Shown: piece by piece, positions 46,778-53,113 of the stretch
Layout: each line of letters starts with the position of its first letter
How positions within the stretch are numbered: position 1 is the first letter of the stretch
Source: an uncultured Armatimonadota bacterium
GTDB taxonomy: Bacteria > Armatimonadota > Armatimonadia > Armatimonadales > Armatimonadaceae
Direction of reading: 5' to 3'
Assembly (NCBI GenBank): GCA_903910385.1
Contig: CAIVZM010000029.1
Coordinates: 62,001-126,000, forward strand
Length of the DNA: 64,000 nt
Made by a program: the position numbers and the translations under genes
The notes under the pieces: model-generated
Databases searched by the model: none
What the model was told of the DNA's origin: nothing
What the model saw: only the letters and a program-made list of their open reading frames with translations

Positions 46778-47147
46778 GTTCGTTACGCCGATGGGTGGCG
46801 GGGTCGCTACTATCCCCAGGGCAGTAACGGCTACAACGCGTGGTACTACTCTTTTGACCCGCAGGGCAATGTGGTTCAGCGCAAGGCGGAGGGGTATACG
46901 ACATGGCCGGTGTATGACACGGTTCTGTACGACGCTTACGGGATGGCGTCGGGTGACTTCTGGACATTCGGCGGGTTCAGTCCGCACCACAATCCTTTAG
47001 GCTTCGGGGGGCAGTTCGGCTATTACACCAATTTCGAGACCGGTCTGCTGTGCCTGACGCACCGCTACTACGACCCGGCGACAGGTCGGTTCGTCAATAG
47101 AGACCCCAACGCGACAGACGCTCAGTATGCGCTTAACGGTAACAACG
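46778..47147 (+). pseudogene. Rhs core fragment 4 (no N-terminus, no toxin)
   Basis: The frame reads VRYADGWRGRYYPQGSNGYN, SFDPQGNVVQRKAEGYTTWP, YDAYGMASGDFWTFGG, then FGGQFGYYTNFETGLLCLTH and RYYDPATGRFVNRDP, the longest stretch of Rhs core in the island. It runs without a start codon from an inverted-repeat-rich junction (46732-46790) into the GH43 3' remnant at 47148, so both ends are truncated. Confidence 0.82.
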
Positions 47148-47231
47148 GCGGAGAACAATGGCGTCCCGACGTCGCTAACGCGAGACCTGAATTGGGATTG
47201 CGAGGGATGGCCGATGGTGAAACCGCTTTAG
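47148..47231 (+). pseudogene. Remnant copy of the GH43 gene's 3' end
   Basis: Bases 47148-47232 align without gaps to 42989-43073 near the end of the GH43 gene, with 12 mismatches in 85 bases by eye. Read in the same frame it gives AENNGVPTSLTRDLNWDCEG then WPMVKPL and a TAG, versus AENNGVPTLQTRTLIWDREG and WPVVKPL in the intact gene. It lies 4 bases from the end of the convergent regulator gene. This marks where the GH43 gene once ended. Confidence 0.88.
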
Positions 47232-47235
47232 GAAG

Positions 47236-48348
47236 TCAAGTGGGGAGCGTTTCCAACCAGCCATCGCTCCATTCCATCGCATAGCGGATGACTCTGCCGG
47301 TGGGGTGGCGCATCAGGCGGCGAAGTTCCGCAAGGGCGTCCTCGGCGATCAGCGAGATGGGAAATTGCAGGGACTGGATGCTCAGCGCAGGATCATCGAC
47401 GATGGGTAGCCCGTCAAAACTGATCAGAGGACGGTAGCGCAACGGAGAATTCGCTTCCGCCAGACCCGCCCGCAAGCCGACCGCCAGCCAGTCATTCGCG
47501 GCGACAAGACCGACCGTTTCGGCGGGAATGTCAGGAAAACGTTCCGCCGCCGCCAACCCTGCGGCGCGTCCTGCCACATAGTTCATCGCGCAGTCAAAAA
47601 AATCTATACGTGCTCCTCCCCGGTCGCCCGCCGACTCGCCGAACGAACGGATGCCTTCCTGAACGCCTTCCCAGCGAGCGCGGGATACCGGAAGGTTCTC
47701 ACGCCCGAAAAAGATTACATGTCGGCAACCGGCGAGAACCAGACGCCGTCCCGCTCGTATTCCTGCCCCCCGGTCATCGGTGAGCAATAGCGAAACGCGG
47801 GCGACGCCGTGTAAATCTACCGGTTCCTCGGCGACGCTGACAGCGGGCGGGTCATTCGGGTTCAGATGCGACAGCGCATGCAGACCGCCCATGCCCAGCG
47901 TAATCATGCCGTCTCCGACAAAGCGCGGACGTTTTGTCCCGTCCACCCGTTCCACGACGCAATGGATATCCGCCGCCTGCAAGCACAATTGAATCCGCTC
48001 CGTCAACAGGGAAAAGAACGGGTCATTGCCCAGTTTGAGGCGGGCGTCTATCAGCAGTCCGACATGGGAGACTTCCCGGTCGCGCCGCTCCACCGCATAA
48101 GTTCCGCTCCCCTGCCGCCGCTCTACTGCGCCTTCCGCCTGCAGGGCATCCAGCAGAACGCGCAGACGCTGGCGACTGATATTGAAGCGTTGCGCCAGTT
48201 CGCGTTCGCCGGGAAGCTTACGCCCCGCCATTTCGACGGTGAGCAACCGTAGCGATTCCAGTGCCGCCCTGCCGTGCGGATGCGTCAGCGAGTTGTTCTC
48301 AGCAGGAGCGTTCGAGCGATGGGAGAAGATATTTTTCGAGTAGACCAT
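47236..48348 (-). CDS. GntR-HTH / LacI-sensor hybrid regulator, likely of arabinan use
   Basis: The 370-residue protein has a GntR-type winged helix at the N-terminus (ESLRLLTVEMAGRKLPGERE, AQRFNISRQRLRVLLDALQA, then EGAVERRQGSGTYAV). A LacI/PBP1-type sensor domain follows (ITLGMGGLHALSHLN, GRRLVLAGCRHVIFFGRENL, GLVAANDWLAVGLRAGL, DALAELRRLM). This is the AraR-like arrangement known for arabinose repressors. A copy of the shared operator covers its own start and -10, indicating autorepression. The ATG at 48348 is only 8 bases past TATACT, so it appears leaderless. It lies beside the arabinan operon, separated now by the Rhs island. Confidence 0.9.
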   Translation of the reverse strand: MVYSKNIFSHRSNAPAENNSLTHPHGRAALESLRLLTVEMAGRKLPGERELAQRFNISRQRLRVLLDALQAEGAVERRQGSGTYAVERRDREVSHVGLLIDARLKLGNDPFFSLLTERIQLCLQAADIHCVVERVDGTKRPRFVGDGMITLGMGGLHALSHLNPNDPPAVSVAEEPVDLHGVARVSLLLTDDRGAGIRAGRRLVLAGCRHVIFFGRENLPVSRARWEGVQEGIRSFGESAGDRGGARIDFFDCAMNYVAGRAAGLAAAERFPDIPAETVGLVAANDWLAVGLRAGLAEANSPLRYRPLISFDGLPIVDDPALSIQSLQFPISLIAEDALAELRRLMRHPTGRVIRYAMEWSDGWLETLPT

Positions 48349-48361
48349 CTGGCGCCAGTAT
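48344..48361 (-). promoter_or_regulatory. Operator copy at GntR/LacI gene start
   Basis: The plus strand ACCATCTGGCGCCAGTAT differs from the 18-bp operator in the arabinan and pseudopilin promoters at two bases only. The 10-base core CTGGCGCCAG is a perfect palindrome. It overlaps the -10 and the first codon of the regulator gene, so binding should block its own transcription. Confidence 0.85.
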
Positions 48362-48385
48362 AAGACCGATGGAGTCTCCCGTCAA
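48357..48385 (-). promoter_or_regulatory. Promoter of GntR/LacI regulator
   Basis: On the minus strand TTGACG (48385-48380) and TATACT (48362-48357) are 17 bases apart. The start codon follows 8 bases after the -10, so the transcript probably begins at or within a base or two of the ATG. Confidence 0.8.
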
Positions 48386-48457
48386 ATAATTGGTTGGAAC
48401 CGGAATGGTTGCGGGCGATGCAACTCCTCCGGTCGGGCGATACAATCTGCGAAATCG

Positions 48458-49387
48458 ATGTTGATAGAACCCGCTAAAATCGCGCGCTGGATCGCTCCCA
48501 TCGAGACGCGGCGGATCGTGTTGACGATGGCGTTTTCACAGACGATCCGTTTCGAGGGAATAGGAGACGCTCTGTTGCGCTTAGACCCTAAATGCGATTC
48601 GCTTGCCCCGGAGCGGAATTTCAACCATGTATGGAATCTTGGGGTGGAGGTGGAACCGACGGAAGCCCAGATCGATCAGATCGCCGCCCGATACCGTCTG
48701 GCAAGAATTCCCCACTGGTTCTTCATTCTCAGCCCGGGAATCCATGTTGCAAAGATCGCCTGGTGGTTGACGGTGCGTGAACTCTGCGTCTGTAATGAAT
48801 GGGATGTTCTATTTGCCGGGATTGAAGACGCTCTCGAAGCCAGCCTCGTTTTACCAATCGAAACGGATTATGTCATCCGTCGCATCCGACCAGCGGAGAT
48901 CGCTTCTCTGAAAAATCGCGCCTTTCCAATGGATTCGTGGCCGCCGGATCGCTGGGGGCGATTGCTGGATTTGATCCGACGCCCGGAGTTCGATCTGTTT
49001 CTGGCTTTTGACCGCAACGACGGCGACACTCCTGTCGGAGCGTCGCTGCTCTATGTGGATAATGCTCTGGGCTGGCTGGGGATGGCGGCGACGTTGCCCG
49101 CCTATCGCAACCGGGGTATCCAGAACGCTCTGATCGCCGCCCGCGTCCGTCGAGCTGCGGAGCGTAAATGCCGTGGTGTCTATGCGGAGACCGATAGCGC
49201 TCAATCATCCGGTTCTCTGCGGAATCTGGAACGCCGGGGTTTTCAGCGCGCTTACGTTCGCCCGGTCTACAATGACCGTGCGACCTGCTCTTTCAGGCAT
49301 GGGTATCAGGAGCGAAACGGTATAATAAGTCATGTTGCGATCCAGCGAAATCACCGACAAAACCTCGCTTCTTCCCATCTACGATGA
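48458..49387 (+). CDS. GNAT-family acetyltransferase with altered C-terminus
   Basis: A GNAT protein in two halves: the first is a degenerate GNAT-like fold, the second (about residues 135-275) has the acetyl-CoA core AATLPAYRNRGIQNALIAAR, then the AETDSAQSSGSLRNLERRGF segment. A TACAAT 11 bases before the ATG suggests a very short leader. Its 3' end is altered: 40 bases (49258-49297) recur exactly at 50357-50396. After that second copy the same frame reads RAKTK and a TGA at 50409. The present frame instead runs about 30 foreign residues into the next gene. The original protein probably ended at SFRAKTK. Confidence 0.85.
   Translation: MLIEPAKIARWIAPIETRRIVLTMAFSQTIRFEGIGDALLRLDPKCDSLAPERNFNHVWNLGVEVEPTEAQIDQIAARYRLARIPHWFFILSPGIHVAKIAWWLTVRELCVCNEWDVLFAGIEDALEASLVLPIETDYVIRRIRPAEIASLKNRAFPMDSWPPDRWGRLLDLIRRPEFDLFLAFDRNDGDTPVGASLLYVDNALGWLGMAATLPAYRNRGIQNALIAARVRRAAERKCRGVYAETDSAQSSGSLRNLERRGFQRAYVRPVYNDRATCSFRHGYQERNGIISHVAIQRNHRQNLASSHLR
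49258..49297 (+). repeat. 40-bp direct repeat, copy 1 (GNAT 3' end)
   Basis: Forty bases identical to 50357-50396, beginning TCGCCCGGTCTACAATGACC and ending TTTCAGG. It encodes the end of the GNAT core. The two copies bracket 1059 bases holding a small gene and an HNH nuclease. Confidence 0.97.
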
Positions 49388-49631
49388 GTTCATTGATGTC
49401 ATCGTGCAGGAAAACCCGGAGGCTATTATCGCCTTCCGTCCCTCCGAGGCGACGCAAGACCGCGCCTACGAGTTAATTGATAAAGAGCGTGACGGCGTAA
49501 TCACCCCGGAAGAAACGATCGAGTTGAACCGCTATATGGACATGGAGCATTTCCTGAGGATGGCAGCGATTCGGGCGCGGAAGGTGATTCAGGACCGCGC
49601 CGCCCGTATAACTCACGATGGAGCATCGTGA
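49332..49631 (+). CDS. Small partner protein of HNH nuclease, 99 aa
   Basis: This short helical protein belongs to a type often found just before a small HNH gene (FRPSEATQDRAYELIDKERD, then TPEETIELNRYMDMEHFLRM and AAIRARKVIQ). Its role, possibly antitoxin- or inhibitor-like, is not established. A TATAAT at 49321-49326 ends 5 bases before the ATG, so the mRNA looks leaderless. Its TGA overlaps the GTG of the nuclease gene by 4 bases, so the pair is coupled. The gene starts inside the tail of the altered GNAT frame, showing it came with the insertion. Confidence 0.75.
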   Translation: MLRSSEITDKTSLLPIYDEFIDVIVQENPEAIIAFRPSEATQDRAYELIDKERDGVITPEETIELNRYMDMEHFLRMAAIRARKVIQDRAARITHDGAS

Positions 49632-50080
49632 GTAAGACATACATTCCGGTAGGACTGCGACAAGAGGTGATTGAACGGGCCGGGTTTCGCTGCGAATACT
49701 GCCTCCTGCACCGCGACGATGCCCGACTGCGCCATGAAGTTGACCACGTCATCGCCGAGAAGCATGGTGGGCTAACCGAATCTCATAATCTGGCTTACGC
49801 CTGTTTTCCCTGTAATCGAAATAAAGGCTCCGATATCGGTTCGCTGGACGACAGCGGAGCGTTAAGCCGCTTTTTCAATCCGCGCATGGACATTTGGCAA
49901 GAGCATTTCCGAATCGTGGACGACCGCATTGAACCGCTCACTCCGGTGGGCGCGGTGACAACGTTCATCTTCGACTTCAACGCGACAGACCGTTGCGAGG
50001 AGCGGCACGAACTGCAAGAGCTGGGGCGATACCCCACGGGCGACCTGAGCGCATCAGACGCCGCACCAAATATTTCGTAA
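49628..50080 (+). CDS. HNH endonuclease, 150 aa
   Basis: A small HNH nuclease with a zinc-bound ββα-metal core: RCEYCLLHRDD, then HEVDHVIAEKHGGLTESHNL and the second Cys pair AYACFPCNRNKGSDI. Family members act as homing-type, defence or toxin nucleases. GTG start, overlapping the partner gene by 4 bases. It carries no DNA-binding domain beyond the nuclease core. It lies within the segment bracketed by 40-bp direct repeats, so it is the main cargo of the insertion and a candidate for the activity that drove it. Confidence 0.92.
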   Translation: MSKTYIPVGLRQEVIERAGFRCEYCLLHRDDARLRHEVDHVIAEKHGGLTESHNLAYACFPCNRNKGSDIGSLDDSGALSRFFNPRMDIWQEHFRIVDDRIEPLTPVGAVTTFIFDFNATDRCEERHELQELGRYPTGDLSASDAAPNIS

Positions 50081-50216
50081 AATCCTCTTGACAAACTGGG
50101 CTTGCCTGTGCCACAAGCCGCCTGCCGGTGACCCCTACCCGTTGTCCGGGACACGCCGACCCCTCGGAAACGCCCCCGCTTTCTGGTACAGCCTCGTGTG
50201 AAAGGAATCCAGAACC

Positions 50217-50345
50217 ATGAACCGCATCGCCCCGTCCCTCGCCAACGCCCTTCGTTCCGCTACGCTCCTTAACTTTGTTAAGGCCGTCGCCGCGCTTTCT
50301 TTCCTTCTACTTTGGGACGTTCCCGCTACTCCTGGCCCAGAGTGA
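50217..50345 (+). pseudogene. Truncated signal-peptide ORF, 42 aa
   Basis: An AAGGAATC site precedes ATG 50217 and a 42-residue frame that reads as a signal peptide only: a basic start (MNRIAPSLANALRSATLLNF) and a hydrophobic core (VKAVAALSFLLLW), then a stop. The remainder of the gene is missing at the edge of the 40-bp repeat. It looks like the 5' end of an exported protein dragged in or cut by the same event. A TTGACA at 50088 lies upstream but without a clear -10. Confidence 0.45.
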
Positions 50346-50356
50346 CTATCGCCGGG

Positions 50357-50396
50357 TCGCCCGGTCTACAATGACCGTGCGACCTGCTCTTTCAGG
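50357..50396 (+). repeat. 40-bp direct repeat, copy 2 (GNAT original 3' end)
   Basis: Identical to 49258-49297. Reading on in the GNAT frame gives five more codons and a stop at 50409-50411, overlapping the convergent dacB stop by about 20 bases. This copy therefore seems to keep the original gene end. Confidence 0.97.
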
Positions 50397-51918
50397 GCAA
50401 AGACAAAATGACGGCATCCTGAGCGGCGCGTACCTGACTGGTAGTTCCGCCGCCGGAAAAGTGGTTCATCAGCAGGGAAAAGACATAACGTTTGCCGCCC
50501 GGAGTGGTGACATATCCCGAAAGACCGGAAACGCCATCCAGCGAACCGGTCTTGGCGCGGACTTTTCCGGCAAGCGGCGTTCCCCGGTAACGCAGACGCA
50601 GGGTCGAGGGATGCCCTCCGACATAATCATCTTCCTTACCGCCAATCGGCAGGGCGTCGTAGAAGGCTTTGCGTTGTTGCGCGGGAAAGGAGCGGTCGAT
50701 AAAGGTCAGCAGTTCCACCAGCGTTCGCGCCGTGACATTGTCTTTTCGGGTCAGACCGGAGCCATCGCGCATGTACAGTCCGGAAACATTGATTCCGGCG
50801 TTCATCAGGAACGCCTTGACCGCTTTCGCGCCGTCATCCCAGGTTCCTTTCCCTGCCTTCTCGGCTCCGATCGTTTTCAGAAAGCATTCGCCGTACAGGT
50901 TGTCGCTGGGCTTGAGAAACAGCGGCAGGAGGTTCGCCATCGTATCACTTTGATGGGAAGCCACCAGCATCGCGTCGGTGGGGACGATTCCCTTCCCGAT
51001 ACGACGCGTCTCGGCAGGTATCGTTATTCCCACGATTGGCAGCAGTTCCCAGAGACGATTGGCGGTGAACAGCGCCGGGTCTTCCACCGTAATGGATTCG
51101 TTGACGGGCGACGCCCCGACGGATATTTCACCGCTGACAAGAATCAGGTTCTGCGCCCGCGCCCGGTTGAATGTGGGTGGCGTTTCCGGTTTCGCATCCG
51201 TACCGACAGTTGTCACCGCGTTTCTGACCGAGACATAGTTCGTTCCGGTGAAACCGAGGGCGTCCGCCTTATCGCCGCCCAGAGTGACCACCGCCGGATC
51301 GCCCGGATTTGCGCCGGGCTGTACTCGTACCGCAATCACATTCTCATCACAGGTGAGAGCGGAGATTTGCGGCTGGTAATCGAAGGGTTCGTTGTCCCAA
51401 CCCCAACCGTCTGCCAGTCGTTCCTCATCGAATTTCGATTCATCGGCGATGATCCGCCCGGTAAATGCGGTGACGCCCGCCGCCTTGAGCGCTTTTGCCA
51501 GATTCGCCAGGTCTGTCGAGGTAAACGAGGGGTCGCCAGTCCCTTTGAGATAGAGATCGCCGGAGAAAGTCCCGTCAGCGCCAATTTCCCCGACGCGATA
51601 CAGCGTGGTGGTGTAGCGGTAATTGGAACCGAGGAGGGAAAGCGCGGCGGCGGCTGTCAGGAGTTTGTTGTTCGAAGCGGGCATCAATGCCGTATCGGGG
51701 TTACGCTGATAAATGACGCGCCCATCATCCAGTGACCTGATCAACGCTCCCACAATCGCGTTTTTTAAAACCTGTACGCCGAGAGCCATCTCAATACGGG
51801 CGGATACCGGCGCGGACGATTGCGCCGATACCGGGCGAGGGAGGATCAATATCGGAATCGCCGCTAAAAGCAGGGGGAAACAAGACCGGAAGTAGGAGGG
51901 GAGCGGAAGGCGTTTCAT
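50392..51918 (-). CDS. dacB: D-Ala-D-Ala carboxypeptidase/endopeptidase (PBP4, DacB)
   Basis: A class C penicillin-binding protein of about 508 residues with a signal peptide ending near VSAQ. Active-site motifs: SNNK in MPASNNKLLTAAAAL (nucleophile Ser), a SGL-type second motif in RDGSGLTRKDN, and KTG in VRAKTGSLDGVSG. A domain of about 190 residues is inserted after the SxxK, as in E. coli PBP4. It trims peptidoglycan cross-links in the periplasm. The ATG at 51918 fits the signal peptide; a TTG at 51942 with AGGTGAAA is an alternative. Its stop lies inside the 40-bp repeat. Confidence 0.94.
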   Translation of the reverse strand: MKRLPLPSYFRSCFPLLLAAIPILILPRPVSAQSSAPVSARIEMALGVQVLKNAIVGALIRSLDDGRVIYQRNPDTALMPASNNKLLTAAAALSLLGSNYRYTTTLYRVGEIGADGTFSGDLYLKGTGDPSFTSTDLANLAKALKAAGVTAFTGRIIADESKFDEERLADGWGWDNEPFDYQPQISALTCDENVIAVRVQPGANPGDPAVVTLGGDKADALGFTGTNYVSVRNAVTTVGTDAKPETPPTFNRARAQNLILVSGEISVGASPVNESITVEDPALFTANRLWELLPIVGITIPAETRRIGKGIVPTDAMLVASHQSDTMANLLPLFLKPSDNLYGECFLKTIGAEKAGKGTWDDGAKAVKAFLMNAGINVSGLYMRDGSGLTRKDNVTARTLVELLTFIDRSFPAQQRKAFYDALPIGGKEDDYVGGHPSTLRLRYRGTPLAGKVRAKTGSLDGVSGLSGYVTTPGGKRYVFSLLMNHFSGGGTTSQVRAAQDAVILSLP

Positions 51919-51996
51919 GGCGCGATATTCGACGGGACGCAAGATTTCACCTGCATCCGACCCGCGAAACCTGAGAGAACATGCAGTAAAAAAAAG

Positions 51997-52025
51997 TTGA
52001 CAGTACCAATTGGCGCCAGTATGAT
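51997..52025 (+). promoter_or_regulatory. Promoter and operator of pseudopilin operon
   Basis: TTGACA (51997-52002) and TATGAT (52020-52025) are 17 bases apart. The spacer contains ACCAATTGGCGCCAGTAT (52005-52022), identical to the arabinan-operon operator at 37441-37458. The predicted leader is about 145 bases, with an inverted repeat TACGG-N9-CCGTA near 52049-52067. Confidence 0.88.
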
Positions 52026-52176
52026 GAAATTGGTCGTAAGAAGCGAATACGGAACCGGGAACCGTAGAGCGATTTGCGTACTATTGCGAACAATAAAATT
52101 CGGGCGTTTCGAATTTCGCCCAAATCGTTTTTGACAGAGAATGTCGAGAACAGCATTACCTAAGGAGGTAAATTCA

Positions 52177-53088
52177 TTGGTTACCTATCCAAAAGTGAGG
52201 AAGCAGGGCTTTACCCTGATTGAACTCCTTGTCGTCATCGCCATTATCGCTATTCTTGCCGCCATCCTTTTCCCTGTCTTTGCACAGGCGCGTGCGAAAG
52301 CCCGGGCTATCTCCTGCCTGTCCAACGCCAAACAGGTCGGTCTGGCTTCCATGATGTATATGCAGGATTATGATGAGACGGTAATCCCGCTCCGACTGGA
52401 CTATGATGCCAGCGTTCTGGGCAATCACACGGATTCCAACAACCAGTGGAACTATACCGGTGTGCGTACCTGGCGTGACAACTGGCCCTATATCATTCAG
52501 CCCTACCTGAAAAACTTCGGGGCGATCGGATGCTCCGATACCCCGCAGGTTGATGGCCCGGACTGGTCGATCAACCCGGAAAACAAGACCAAGGGCAACT
52601 CTCTGGTCATTAATGACATGATGTCTACCTGGGGACGCACCAACAGCGATGCGGGCAGTACAAGTGACCCGGTCGCTTACGCTGCGCTCAACAAGCCTGC
52701 GGAACTGGTGCAGTTTGCGGATGCCGCTTCCATTCACAAGGGCGGCGATGCCTGGTCTGGCTCACAGGCAGGTCGCGATGCATTCCTGAAAAACCCGGAC
52801 GATTTTTCCGGCTACAGCAAGTACACCTGTGGTAATGCCTTCCTGAACCCGAACCGTCTGTCCTGGCAGTCACCGACGGAGCCGACTCTGGTCCCGGTGC
52901 CGCGTCATAATGGTCTCTGCAACGTCGTTTTCTTCGACGGTCACGCAAAGGCGATCAAACTGAGCCAGTATTGGATTCGTCCGGGTATCACCCGCATTGC
53001 CCGCCATGCTGACGGTAGCGCGGATGTCGCGGATGACTGGGGTGGCGAATACGATATTTTCGGTCAAAATGGCGTCCGCAACAACTAA
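52177..53088 (+). CDS. DUF1559-type pseudopilin (H-X9-DG)
   Basis: A 303-residue pseudopilin from TTG 52177, 8 bases after a perfect AAGGAGG; the longer frame from 52141 is not preferred. The prepilin cleavage motif and helix read [20 protein letters not shown] with Glu5. After a Pro/Ala-rich turn the DUF1559 domain follows ([32 protein letters not shown]) and the hallmark [20 protein letters not shown] carries the H-X9-DG motif. Such proteins are numerous in Planctomycetota and Armatimonadota, and their function is not settled. It leads the gene string 52-57 kb and shares the arabinan operator. Confidence 0.93.
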   Translation: MVTYPKVRKQGFTLIELLVVIAIIAILAAILFPVFAQARAKARAISCLSNAKQVGLASMMYMQDYDETVIPLRLDYDASVLGNHTDSNNQWNYTGVRTWRDNWPYIIQPYLKNFGAIGCSDTPQVDGPDWSINPENKTKGNSLVINDMMSTWGRTNSDAGSTSDPVAYAALNKPAELVQFADAASIHKGGDAWSGSQAGRDAFLKNPDDFSGYSKYTCGNAFLNPNRLSWQSPTEPTLVPVPRHNGLCNVVFFDGHAKAIKLSQYWIRPGITRIARHADGSADVADDWGGEYDIFGQNGVRNN

Positions 53089-53113
53089 CGCCACGAACGC
53101 CGGGAAATCTATA

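Larger units (their letters stand above)
43094..47231 (+). mobile_element. Rhs tip array (toxin/immunity debris island)
   Basis: About 4.1 kb between the GH43 gene and the GntR/LacI regulator holds four separate copies of the Rhs core tip (RYYDPATGRFVNRDPIG-type), each with its own downstream cargo: 43.75, 44.5, 45.9 and 46.8 kb. Cargo genes are AT-richer than neighbours. There is no full-length Rhs gene, transposase or integrase. The block ends in a copy of the GH43 3' end. This is the structure expected from displaced Rhs C-terminal cassettes. The parent Rhs gene must lie elsewhere. Confidence 0.82.

Noticed and set aside
46732-46790. Recombination site at the inverted repeats around TTCGTTAC/GTAACGAA
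   Set aside because: The inverted repeats GGCGTAACGAAC and GTTCGTTACGCC lie at the edge of Rhs fragment 4, but no second copy elsewhere in the window marks a recombination partner.
43094-50396. Conventional insertion sequence or integrative element
   Set aside because: No transposase, integrase, terminal inverted repeats or tRNA target were found in either the Rhs island or the HNH insert.
50275-51735. A 486-codon open frame on the plus strand over dacB
   Set aside because: It is antisense to a gene with clear penicillin-binding-protein motifs, and its composition follows the complementary codons. No protein family is visible.
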